Shown: positions 19,505 to 29,866 of the stretch, one piece after another
How positions within the stretch are numbered: the first letter of the stretch is position 1
How the letters are laid out: each line of letters starts with the position of its first letter
Assembly (NCBI GenBank): GCA_022539475.1
Contig: VCMS01000082.1
Location: 62,001 to 126,000, forward strand
Direction of reading: 5' to 3'
DNA: 64,000 nt
Source of the DNA: Gracilaria domingensis
Lineage: Eukaryota; Rhodophyta; Florideophyceae; Gracilariales; Gracilariaceae
Notes under the pieces: model-generated
The model's input: the letters and a program-made list of their open reading frames with translations, nothing else
The model's database searches: none
What the model was told of the DNA's origin: nothing
Program-made: the position numbers and the translations under genes

Positions 19505-20176
19505 TCAGCCCACTTGGGCGTTATCAAGCGTTTGAGGGAGAGCCGTGCGTGTTCTGCGGTGATAGGAAATAACTTTAGACCTGGGTAGGTGTTCGATGGG
19601 CTCCTTCGTGTCCTCTTCAGGAGCGTAACCATACCACCGGACCCGGTACAGTAGTATCCGATCGGGAGTATAAGTGTGGCTCACGATACGGTCCACCACA
19701 AACTCCTGTGAGTAAGTACCGGTCTCCTTGGTGTTCTGAAACTTCCCCTCATGGGAGTACAAGATAGATGTCCCAACGGTGGGTTTTGGCCAGCGAAAAG
19801 GCTTTAAACCTTCACCCTCAGCGGGTTGCAGTAGCACTACCCGTCGTGTCGGGTTAGCTCTAACTTCGCCGTTTGGCGGCCGAATTCTACCCAAGTGGGT
19901 TCCTTCCAACGTATGAGGCATCCGTAATACTATGGACCCTCCAGGGTGTTCCCAAATGGTCACACCGGGCAACGGTTGCTTCCTCTTTCCCCTTTCATTC
20001 CCGTTTCCATGGGAGAACGCGCGCGGCGGTGAACGTTGCACGCTGCACTCCCTGTGCAGGGGGGAGGCGGCACGCTCAAGATCGGGGTACGCCATTGGTT
20101 GGCGGCGGTGCTGCGCGCGTGGCGCGTGCCACGGGGCACCAGTAGTGGTGCGTTTTTTTTTCCCAACGGTCGCCAA
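19505..20176 (-). CDS. chromodomain ORF of element A (fossil)
   Basis: An open frame on the element's sense strand, 3' of pol, ending in a chromodomain: EFVVDRIVSHTY, LLYRVRWYGYAPEEDT, EPIEHLPRSKVISY. Chromodomains steer integration of chromoviruses towards modified histones and normally form the last part of integrase. Here the pol frame stops first (20417) and the chromodomain frame follows after about 240 bp. The frame has no ATG at its start, so its expression route is unclear (splicing, or a later internal ATG). Element C has the same arrangement and the same final AQVG-stop, so this is a family trait rather than damage to this copy. Confidence 0.75.
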   Translation of the reverse strand: MATVGKKKRTTTGAPWHAPRAQHRRQPMAYPDLERAASPLHRECSVQRSPPRAFSHGNGNERGKRKQPLPGVTIWEHPGGSIVLRMPHTLEGTHLGRIRPPNGEVRANPTRRVVLLQPAEGEGLKPFRWPKPTVGTSILYSHEGKFQNTKETGTYSQEFVVDRIVSHTYTPDRILLYRVRWYGYAPEEDTKEPIEHLPRSKVISYHRRTRTALPQTLDNAQVG

Positions 20177-20416
20177 CGCACTGGCAGCTCAAATTGCTCC
20201 CCTCGGGCGGCGGCGGCGCGCGGGCTCTCCAAAAATTCGGATATTTTCCCCATGTGCGGGTTCCATGCGCCACCCATGCTTCTGGGTGTAATTTCGCAAG
20301 CACGAGCTCGCGACGGTCAACCCGAGTGGGTACCATACTTAGCGTTCCCTCATGGGAGGGGTACTTTCCACATGTTTTGTGTTCTGGTTCTTCCTACATC
20401 ATCACCCGAGAAGGGG

Positions 20417-23400
20417 TTACTGCGACACTTCGCCGTCATCCTCGGCTTTCCCGTAGCTACCCAAAGGGTCTGCAGAGACCTGCTTTTCAGGTGTGCGAGC
20501 TCGGAGCGAGCGTTCTGTACGCGCCTGCGAGCCGGGCTCCTCGAGCGGACTCCGTGACGGAGTTTCTCTTTTCTTCTCGGTTGTCTCCCGTGCTGGGAGT
20601 TCTCTAGCGTTGCTGACGTGCACCTGACCGTTTTCGGTATGCGTAGATTGCGTCCCTGCAGCGGGAGTGTCGTTCGCGGTCGGTGGCGACGTCTCACCAA
20701 CAGTGGTGGCTCCAAGTCTTGGAAAATGCGGCAACGCCGATGAAACCAAAGCGGTGTTATCAGCGGTACCAGCAGCGTCCTCCCCCTCCTTAGGCGTTGC
20801 CGCCTGGGGTGGTGATACCACGTCGGGTGGGGGGGTGACGGTTTGAACTCGCAGTGAGTCGGCGGACTGCGCCTGAGAGAGGCAGTCTGACCCAGTGGGT
20901 ACAGTGTTCGATATGTCCGGTAGTTCGGATAAACCGCGTTCCGGGTGAGGAAGTACCGCCGGACGCGATGCTTCCGAAGGTTGATCACCTGCAGAGGTTG
21001 CCGCAACAGGCGGAAAGGCCTGTATAGGCATGGGGGCTTTTCTGACGCGATCGCGTGATACCCGTTCGTGGGCACCGTCGATGTCCAAGACAACGGTGTC
21101 TGGCGTGAGAGATACCACCCGGTAGGGTTCGCTTGCGATGGGCGACAGTTTGTGACGACGCTCCTTCTCAGGATTGTAGTACTCCTTTCGGAGGAACACA
21201 AAGTCGTTCACCTGCAATTGGGGTAAGGGTTTGCGCACCCCTTGGTCGAAGTTACGCTTGAATGTAGCCTGGGCTTTATCCATCGCCTTCTGGGCTTTCG
21301 GCACCATCTTGGTGAGCCAATTCTTCCACGCGTTGCGGTACTGCGCCGGGGACGGATAACTCGCAAGAGTAGGTTGGGCTTCAATAGCAACCGGTGGCGG
21401 TTTCCGTGAGAGCACCAATTCAAAGGGTGAGAGCGAGGTTACCCGATGTACCTGGGTGTTGTACGCATATGTGACTGCGTCAGTATAAAGATCCCATTCC
21501 TTGGGGTGATCTGCCACATAGGAACGGAGTGCATTAAGCATCGTACGGTTAAACCGTTCTACCTGCCCATTACACTGGGGATGATAGGCGGTTGTGAACA
21601 AGTTCCTGACATCTAGGATTCTGCATACATCTTGGAAGAACTTCGATGTGAATTGAGATCCGTTGTCGGAGAGTACGTTGACAGGCGGGCCATAAACGAA
21701 CACCCAGTGGGTTACGAATGCTTGCGCAATAACCGCAGCGGAGATTCGCGTAAGGGGTACAGTCCTGACCAATTTGGAGAAGCGATCCGTGATCACCAAG
21801 AGGTACCGGTTCCCTCTGGGAGTGCGAATTAACTCGCCCAAGATGTCGATAGCGACAACTTCCAACGGGCTTCTCGCAGGGAAAAAGGTCAACTCCTTTG
21901 AGTACTTCCAAAGTCGGACATCATTCTTGGCACATTCCACGCATGAGCGTCTAATTGCATAGCAGTCAAACGCCATAACGGGCCAATAAAAGTTTCTTCT
22001 CAGTCTGAGATACAGTTTGCGACCCCCAGGGTGCGCGCCGACCTTAACGGAATGTGAAAGGTGTAGTACTCGACGTTGTAGCGAGTGTGGCACCACGATC
22101 TGTGGGTTGCGTTCTACCATTCGTACCAGGTAGCCTTGGTCGTTCACCACAAAGGGTATGCGGTGTCCACCATTCAGGCAGGAACGCACTTGCGTGCAGA
22201 ACTGATCTAAGTGTTGTTCCCTTACTAACTCCTCAGGAGTAATAGGTTCAAAGGAACCCGCGATGGGTTCACTTCCTTTGGCGGCGAGGATATCGTCGCA
22301 AATATCATCCAATAGGATTCCTGACTTCTCATCTGCGGGTTCTGCTAAGAAGCAGGGTATGTCCAAATCATCGGAGGGTTCTGCTTCGGCAGCAGTTCCC
22401 AGACGGGACAGTGCATTCGCTTGGGTGTTGAGCTTTCCCTTCTTGTAGCGTACGTCGAAATCAAATTCCGACAATCGGAGTCTCCACCTCATGAGGCGCC
22501 CTGAGGGCTCCGAAATTTCCATGAGCCACCGTAGGCAGGAGTGGTCCTTATGTACCACAAAATGGGTGCCCATTAGGTAGGGGCGTAGGGTAGCCAATGC
22601 CCATACTACGGCAAGGCACTCTTTTTCAGAGACAGAATAGTTACGCTCGTGTACATTGAGCGAGCGAGACCAGTACCCAATTGGGTGACGGACACCTTCA
22701 GTATCCGTCTGAAACAAGGCACACCCCACTTGATTTGCACTGGCATCAGTGTCTAGTTCGTACGGTAACCCAGCCGTGGGGAGAGCCAAGATAGGCGGGG
22801 ATGTGACGGGGCAATCAGCTGCGTAAACGCTGACGCTTCCTTGTCACCGAAGGGTTCCAGTTCCACGGGTTGTCCTTTCGTTAGGAGTTTGTTGCGTGGC
22901 GTGGCGATCTCCGCAAAGTTCGGAACAAATCTCCTGTACACATTGCACAATCCTAAGAAGGAGCGTAACTCCGTTTGAGTTGTAGGGTGTTCGGCTCCCT
23001 TCAAGGACTTGACGCGCACCTCGTTGATCGAGAGTTGACCTGTGTGGATTATGTGGCCCAAGTACTTCACCGAATCGGTGAAAAACTCGCACTTCTTGAG
23101 TTTCAACGTGATTCCGGCGTCACGCAATACCCGCATGACATCCCGAACATGGGAGAGATGTTCTTCCATATTATTGGAGAAGATTATGATATCTTCCAAA
23201 TATACCAAACAGGTGCGCCACTTGAAAGGCGACAACAGAATGTCTATTGCCCGTTGAGATGTGGCGGCGGCATTAGTTAGCCCAAAGGGCATTCGCTTGA
23301 AGCGGTATAGCCCCTGATGGCATACGAAGGCGGTCTTATCACGATCTTCCTCCCTAATGGAAACTTGCCAGTACCCCCAGTTGGCATCGAGGGCAGTAAA

Positions 23401-24918
23401 GACCTTTGCACTCCCAATTGAATCAATGTATTCATCCATTCGTGGGATTGGATAAACGTCCTTCACGGTGACGGTGTTCAATCGACGGTAGTCGATACAG
23501 AACCTCCATGACCCGTCGGTTTTAGGCACAAGCACTACCGGTGACGCCCATGACGACTGTGCGGGCTCAATGACTCCTGCGCGTAGCATTTTCTCGACTT
23601 GAGATTTTTCCTCTTCACGAGCCTTCGGCCCAGCCCTATAAGGGTGTTGTGCAATCAACCGAGTGTTCGGTAGTAGATCAATTCGATGTTCCGTGATCGC
23701 GATGGTCCCCAAGGAGCCATCCCACATGGGAGTGAATTCACGCAACATGTCGCGCAATTTTCCTCGATGAGATTCTGGGACATGAGACAAGTCCAAGCTT
23801 TCCAACTTTTTAACAGGATCCGTCAATTCAGAGCCAGGTGGTGTGGCCTTCACCTCTGACCGGATCGGATTAGTAACACCCGATAACTTGTCAGGGTTCG
23901 TGGAGTCACCTCTCTTCGAAAAATGAGAAACATCAGCGGCGTCCTCCCCCTCCTTAGGGTTGGTCGTGCCAAGCACCTCCGAGACCGGTATTCTCGTTGG
24001 TACAATGGCGGTGGACGGACCCGATAATTTGGTTCTTCACCAGCCATTGGTCAGAATGGTCAAAGTTGGCGACTAGCACCTTAAAGGGTTCATCTGGATT
24101 GATAGTAATGATTCCGTTAGCAACCGCAAGTTGTTTCTCGGCAAAGAGAGTAGACAGGGGTTGCACGATGTGCAACCCTACCTGTTTGGAAGAGACCGGC
24201 ACCCATACTTGGGATTCCGATGGTATCCGAACGGATTGAGCGATTCTGAGTTTCGTTGAGACCGGCTTCGGTGTCGGCGGCTCTTGAGCGACAGGCAAGG
24301 GGACACGCTTACGCGAAGCAATCTGCAACGTCTTCCGCACTATCGGAACCGACGAGCCATCAACCATTTCTACGGTTCGGGCCCTGGGGCGTATAGCTTC
24401 CACGAAGCGATCACAAAAATCACAACCCAGAATAACAGGTGTTGCAAGTGCCTTGCAGACAACGAAATCCAACTGCACCAAGTACGTTCCAAGTCTCACC
24501 ACGAGAGGTAGATAGCCCGTTGTGCGTATCGGGCGGTTATTCGAGTCAGCGATATCCAAATTTGGACTGTAGCGAATGTGTTCCCGAAGTGCGGGCGGTA
24601 TCAACGCGGTGTGAATCAGATTGTGCGCAGCCCCTGTATCCAAGACGGATAATTGACGTACCATGTACTGGTTTGATAAGCCTAAGTCGGCTTATACTTT
24701 GTAATTCCGCTTAGCCATTATCATGACCCGGTCCGGTTTTCGCAAATTGCGGGAGCGAATCCACGGTCGATGCAACACTCCAAGGAGTTTCGAGTCAGCA
24801 TCTGTAGCAGCAACTCTCCTGAATAGGATTGGAATTGCCGGGGAGCGAAGCTGTGACGCCTCAGACGTTCTCTGCTTCGACTCAGAAGACGCCCCTCCCG
24901 TAGAGGAGACTCCCAAAT
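20417..24918 (-). CDS. pol of element A: protease, RT, RNase H, integrase (fossil)
   Basis: In order on the minus strand: an aspartic protease (VLDTGAAHNLI, then VILGCDFCDRFV); a linker containing PKEGEDAA; reverse transcriptase of Ty3/gypsy type (GVIEPAQSSWASPVVLVPK, WRFCIDYRRLN, YRFKRMPFGLTNA); RNase H (ERNYSVSEKECLAVVWAL); the integrase zinc finger (RRSCVECAKN) and DDE core (AIDILGELIRT, VLSDNGSQF, CNGQVERFNRTMLNAL); and a Pro/Ser/Thr-rich tail. It would copy element RNA into DNA and insert it in the nucleus. The protease begins in the -1 frame relative to gag. The copy is broken in a few places. Confidence 0.85.
20781..20793 (-). promoter_or_regulatory. internal polypurine-tract copy, integrase tail (A)
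   Basis: An exact 13-mer match to the 3' polypurine tract (CTAAGGAGGGGGA), within codons for PKEGED. Confidence 0.55.
23945..23957 (-). promoter_or_regulatory. internal polypurine-tract copy, protease-RT linker (A)
   Basis: An exact 13-mer match to the 3' polypurine tract, again within PKEGED codons. Confidence 0.55.
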
Positions 24919-27029
24919 CTAGTTTTCCGGGGCAGGCTCGACCGCCGGTTGCGGTTCATTCCCACCTCGGGGCTCCAAAGGAACCCCCTTCGCCAGTGTC
25001 GGGTCCTTTAACCCATGATTGGGCTTTGCGCCTGCTGCGGGTTGAGGCTGCTGTTGCCGTCCATACTTGGCCTTGGCATCCTCATATGAGGCAGATAGCA
25101 CACGTTCCCGTTCTTCCGGGGTCAAAGACTCGTACTGTACGATTACTTTCGGCATCTCCCTCAAGGGAAACGAGCACTGAGGTGAAATGTGTCCGTGTTG
25201 ATAACACACGTGACATATCAGCGACACCGATCTGTCCAGCGAGCGCGACGCCGCCGGTCGTTGAGGTCGAGTATCCCGCCAGCCTGGGCGTGCAAACCGA
25301 GTGTGGTGGGTGGCATAGGCCAGTAATGGCGCAGGAACCTTAGAGTTCCCCATGTACCCCACAGGGTCCGTATCCATTGTTTCTCCTGTAGTGGTTGAGG
25401 GTAACCCCGAAGTTCCTACGGAAATAGGATTTGCCGCAAACTGGACCTGACCATAATCCACAGGTGGACGGTTATCCTGTAACAGGGAGAGAGATGAGTC
25501 GGATCCTTCAGCCAGGAGGGCCTTCGTGGGCCCGTGTGTTGGCTTCCGTCTCGCTCGGAAAGTATCTTCCTCCGTCTGGGCGTAGTGAACCAGTTCCAAG
25601 TAGAAGATCTTCCTGTTCTGCTCCCGATAACGGGATACTAGTGCCCGGATGGCGGGGTCCAATCCTTCCACAAACATTGTGCACCTCTTCGCTGAGGAAT
25701 AAACGTTACCGCAACGGTGAAACGCTTCGTTCAAGCGCGTTGAATAACTCGTTTCTGTTTCCTCCGGATTCTGCTTTGTCGCCCGTAGGGCCAGAATAGC
25801 GTCTGGGATCGCATTGCCACTGGCATACGACCTCAATAGGTAATGAACGGCTTCAGGCCAACACGTGACACCGCCTTCAGAGGCTCTTGGTGATCCCCGC
25901 ACGGAGTGAAATTGGTCTTCGGCCATCCCCTTTAGGAAATATGGGAGGGCCACATACGCCTGCGCTTCACACATACAGAGTATGTCCGCTTCCTGAACGA
26001 AGCGTGCAAGGAAATCCAACACCATAATTGGGTCCTCACCGCTGAACTCTTTCTTCTGTAGAGTAATCTGCATTTGGCGGATGTAATCTTTCACTCGCCC
26101 CATGCCAAGGGCGTTGCGTTCGTCTGAGGCGTTCTGTAACCGATAATAACGGTATGAAAGCAGTTTCCGGTATAACGGATTCGATGGTTGCAACTCCCTG
26201 AGTCCCTTGTGTCTCTTCCCCTTTGCACGGGAGCGGATAGCCCCCTAGGTGACGAAAGTCGCTTTAGAGCGCGTTGCTCGAGACCGACGTCGGTGACTAC
26301 CTTCACTATCCGACGAGGATGAAGAAGATGACGAGTTACCCGACGATTGGGTGGAGGAGTCAGAATCTGACGAATACGAGTATGCGTGAACCTCCCTTTT
26401 AGACTTCCGGGATTTGCGCTTCATTGAGCGGTGAGCAGAGCCTTCTGAGGCGATTGGGTCATCTTTGGCCGCAGCCTCATCCATACGGATAGTGGCCTCT
26501 AGATTTTCCAAACGACTCTGTAAGCGAGTGGCGCTCACCCGAGCTTCTTCATAAAAGCAGCATACTCCGCTGCGAATACAGCGGGTTCTCCAAGACACTC
26601 CAAAATAGATTTCACATCCTTACGCAGGAGCCGAATGTCTCCCGAGTAATCCCTAACAGGGGCATCGTCGAGACGACGCCGAAGTTCGGTTTGTTGCTTC
26701 AGAAGATCCACGAGGGAGATGTTGATGACACTCAATCGTGAGTCTATTAAGGTATACTCACGCGAGTCCAGCGCTTCGGGGCGGGCTGCCTGTGAGGGCG
26801 TTTCCACCACCGGTGTTGGCTCCACCGAAGGAGGTTCCATGACCGGTATCGGTACTCTAGAAAGCTCCTGCGGTACGGAAACGGCTGAGGGTGCATTCCG
26901 ACCATTCGGATCGCGATCGCTATCTCCCGTCTCGAGAACAGAGCTACGGGAGCGCGGGGCAGCAGGAGGTGCTGCTCCACTCCCTTGAACTGACCCATTG
27001 CGAGAGTTTCCACCTGACGGGGGAGGCAT
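24919..27029 (-). CDS. gag of element A (fossil)
   Basis: Structural (capsid) polyprotein. It probably starts at ATG 27029 (MPPPSGGNSRNGS), which lines up with the gag start of element C (MVPPAPSSRNG). A disordered Pro/Arg-rich N-terminus is followed by a coiled-coil-prone region, a Ser-rich linker (SSDSDSSTQSSGNSSSSSSS), then the retrotransposon-gag core (FLARFVQEADILCMCEAQAYVALPYF, broken here only for length; YLLRSYASGNAI) and one CCHC zinc knuckle (CHVCYQHGHISPQC) for RNA binding. It ends APEN-stop, where pol opens in the -1 frame. This copy is interrupted in its N-terminal half. Confidence 0.8.
24922..24928 (-). promoter_or_regulatory. putative gag-pol -1 frameshift site (A)
   Basis: G-GAA-AAC read directly before the gag stop codon; pol opens in the -1 frame across this point. 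The equivalent heptamer in B and C is G-AAA-AAC. Confidence 0.45.
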
Positions 27030-27194
27030 TCTGCAGATATGCGTCCCTCGTACCGGGAGGTTACCAAAAACAACCAAACGCTTCCGAAATGCGGAGTAGC
27101 GGTCAGATCTACCCGATAAGGGTCCTTCCAACCACCACGGTGGGTAATTTCACTTCTAAACCAACCTGAAAAGGTGATCTTCCCGAGATTCGAC

Positions 27195-27212
27195 TTCTAA
27201 GTCGGGAGACCA
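27195..27212 (-). promoter_or_regulatory. primer-binding site of element A
   Basis: TGGTCTCCCGACTTAGAA on the minus strand, two bases (AG) after the LTR end. The leading TGG matches a tRNA CCA end. The same 18 nt follow the 5' LTRs of B and C. The tRNA was not identified. Confidence 0.7.
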
Positions 27213-27214
27213 CT

Positions 27215-28198
27215 TGTAGTGCAAACCCAGGACGTGTGAAACACGCACAGGATGTCCGAAGTCCTGCTCCCTAGGGGATGGTAACTCGGTGGAAGAGCCT
27301 CTGTTGACACGGGGGACCTGGGTATAAGACCAGTAGTGTACTGAGGGAAACCTACAGAGGTGAATGTAGAAAGTCCAATACCAGGAGGATCACCAGCCAA
27401 GAACGGTGTAGAAGCGAAGAATACCCGAAAGGGGTGAGCCAGACACTCCGAGAGGAGGCGTAGCCCAAGAGAAAAAGGAAGAAGAGATACTTCCAAAGGG
27501 AAGACGCGGGCAGTGCACAAGCAGGCAACAGGCCCGACGTCGGGGAAAAAGAGCAAGAAACAACCCAATACTGGGGCGGAGATCTGTCCTGCAATCAGTA
27601 ATTAATAGAAATAGTAGACGTCAATACCACACGGTATATACAGATTCCTTAGGCGTCCCAAGGGGAGCATGCGTACTTATACCTCTTGAGGTGACCCTCC
27701 GGGCGGAGTAGTACACCGCCAAAGGCAGTAGCGCCTAGAGCACACCCTCAAGATGAGTCTCAAGTGCCCTCTGATCCGAGTGACAGTTCTCGAAGGAGAG
27801 GCTTGGTTGCTTTACCATCAGGTGGTGTTCAGCCGCCCCTGCACCTCTAAGTACCCCAGGTGCAGGGCCGGTTGACCGATCACAATAGTGCACACCCGTA
27901 CGGGTGGTACACGTACGCAACCCCACTGTCATGGTGCAGAAAATAAAGACAAAGTAAAATATTCCCCAAAAATGCTCTACTTGTGCACTAGCCATCCACT
28001 CCCACGTGTCCACGCCCGGCCAGGAGCCTTGGCCCACGCACGCCCCTCTACGGGTGCTAATTAAGATTAAATTAACCAACGGTTGAAGACTCCCATAGGG
28101 GATGCACCTCATAATGTCAAGTGCCACGTGCACCGGCGCATCGCTCATGTATGAAGAGCTTCTTCGTCAAACACCCTCAGAATCGGGTTTGCACCACA
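27215..28198 (-). repeat. LTR of element A (5' LTR in element sense)
   Basis: 984 bp, begins TGTAGTGCAAACCC and ends GGGTTTGCACCACA as written on the + strand. It should hold the promoter for gag-pol transcription on the minus strand. Confidence 0.85.
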
Positions 28199-29589
28199 CC
28201 TTTCTCTTGAAGATATACACAGGATCCACGACATGCGATTCTTCTTTTTATGCAAAGGTTGTTGAAGAGACAATGTTGGAGTTTGGCAACATGAACCGAA
28301 TTTGCGCTGTCGTGAGTGACAATACAAGCTCATGTGTGAAGTCCAAAGAAAAACTCTTGGAGAGGCACAATCACATGATTAGTTGCCAAGATCAGACCCA
28401 TTTGGCTAACCTGCTCATGCAGGATATGGGTAAATTGGTTTGGTTCAACTACATACTGTCAATGGTGGCGGCAGTGATCGCGGATCTTCGGAACCATCCA
28501 AAGCAGTACCATCGCTTTAAAGAGCTTAAAACACGATTCAATCTGAAGACTGGTCGTCATCGATCTTCGGGCTAACTAGACGAATATGGAAGAGTTCTGC
28601 TCCCTCCGACCGCAATTCTTCCAACAAAGATGGCTCAAACACGGTTTGCATCATCTGAAAGCATGATTGCTTCATTCTTCAGATGCAAAACAGTGTTACG
28701 AGAGCTTATTGAGTGCTCTGACTTTCATACTAATCTGTATGGCTCTCAAAACAGGGAAAACAGGGAGGTTTTCAAAGCAACAATACGTCACGACGCGCTA
28801 TATGAGAAACTATTGGACATCTACCACATCTTTCGTCTTATACGCAAGTACCTGAGAATCTTTGACGACGAGTCTTCGCTCTTTTCAGAAGTTTACCCGG
28901 CCACTATGCAACTTTTAGAAAAGATCAAGAAGCTCCCAGTCACGGCTTTCTATACTGTTGAGAGAAAGGAAGAAATTATTAACGTCTTCAAAGAAAGAAT
29001 GAATGGGGAGGGGCGGAAAGTGGGTTTAGTGACTCCCATACACTATGTCGCGTACACGTTGGATATCAGAAGCCTCTCCGAAGGCTTGGCGCATTTTCGT
29101 CCTCATCTCATGAAACATATTCTCTCCTTTGTGCGATCGGATTGCTTCCCGGCTAGTGAAAAGGTAACTAGTGTAGGTGGTGAATGCGGAGCGGTTGATC
29201 GAATATGTAAGGAGCTCGTTTCTGTGCGCATGGCGTGCCGCTCACAGATGCAAGACCCGGTTTCTAGGCATTCTTTAATGATGTATAGTCGAACGCCGGT
29301 ATACTATTGGATTGAGTACCCAAAGACATCCCTTCTCCGTCCGTTTGCGCTTCGGGTTCTCTGCGCCAGTCCATCATCGTCCTCCGTCGAGCGTAATTTC
29401 AGCTTCCAAGGTCGCCTTAGAACATCTTCACGTAACCGGTTGCAACAGAAGAAACTGGCAAAGTTAATATTCTGTGCGTTCAATGAGTCTCTATTTCAAA
29501 CTCGCAACAGAACTGTCAAGAAACTAGATCTGGAGGAGTACACGGAACTTAGGTTCGGTAATGCACGCCAAACGATGGACCCGGAATGA
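28199..29589 (+). pseudogene. hAT2 transposase, C-terminal part
   Basis: Resumes at the far edge of element A with LLKIYTGSTTCDSSFYAKVV, then the second catalytic segment (NRICAVVSDNTSSCVKSKE), the CQDQTHLANLLMQDMG motif (equivalent of the hAT C/H-x-H-x-L-N block), and a long helical insertion. The ORF from 28630 (MAQTRFASSESM) carries RFASSESMIASF and ends with a good hATC dimerisation domain: RVLCASPSSSSVERNFSFQG and KKLAKLIFCAFNESLF, stopping at TGA 29587-29589. The frame is broken once, around 28573 (TAA after HRSSG). Apart from that and the LTR insertion, this half is well kept. Confidence 0.8.
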
Positions 29590-29866
29590 GCAGAACCAGA
29601 AACGAGTGGGGGGATGTACTCTAGGTTTTTGGACGACGAGAGCATTTCTCTTGATATGTCCCACGATTTGTGTGAAGAGCTTGAATTAGATGAGCTGGAG
29701 AACTGGAAGTCTGCTTTTGTCTCTACCTCTGAGGCAATTCAGATGCCTTAATTTCGTCTGTTCGAAGGAATACTTTACTTCTCGTACCTTTTCTTCTTCT
29801 TTGCTTGTTTGTAGGATCCGCATTTGGCTCTGCTTCCTTTCTTGCGCCGCTTATTAGTCTTTCTCT
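29590..29866. other. 3' flank of hAT2
   Basis: A continuing acidic reading (29630-29750, LDDESISLDMSHDLCEELEL-like) is visible after the transposase stop and may be a leftover C-terminal tail. No inverted repeat matching the 15 kb side was found. Confidence 0.3.

Larger units (their letters stand above)
16220..28198 (-). mobile_element. LTR retrotransposon A (Ty3/gypsy, chromovirus-like)
   Basis: An 11,979-bp element lying on the minus strand inside hAT2. LTRs of 984 bp each are at 16220-17203 and 27215-28198; they differ at about 14 positions by eye (about 1.4%), so the insertion is young. Element order (minus strand): LTR, primer-binding site, gag, protease, reverse transcriptase, RNase H, integrase, a separate chromodomain ORF, then an antisense gene, polypurine tract and LTR. 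The flanking 5-bp duplication is imperfect (TCTTT/CCTTT). It looks structurally whole but its genes carry about half a dozen breaks, so it is a fossil, although it may be mobilised by relatives. Confidence 0.85.
15360..29589 (+). mobile_element. hAT2, hAT-superfamily transposon split by LTR element A
   Basis: A second hAT element, unrelated in detail to hAT1, on the + strand. Its transposase gene begins at 15360, is interrupted at 16220 by the 12-kb LTR element A and resumes at 28199-28204. Removing A and one copy of the 5-bp flank (TCTTT before, CCTTT after) brings the transposase frame back into register at that point, which shows that A landed in a hAT2 coding region. The outer terminal repeats of hAT2 were not identified; the coordinates given cover coding parts only. 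Confidence 0.75.
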
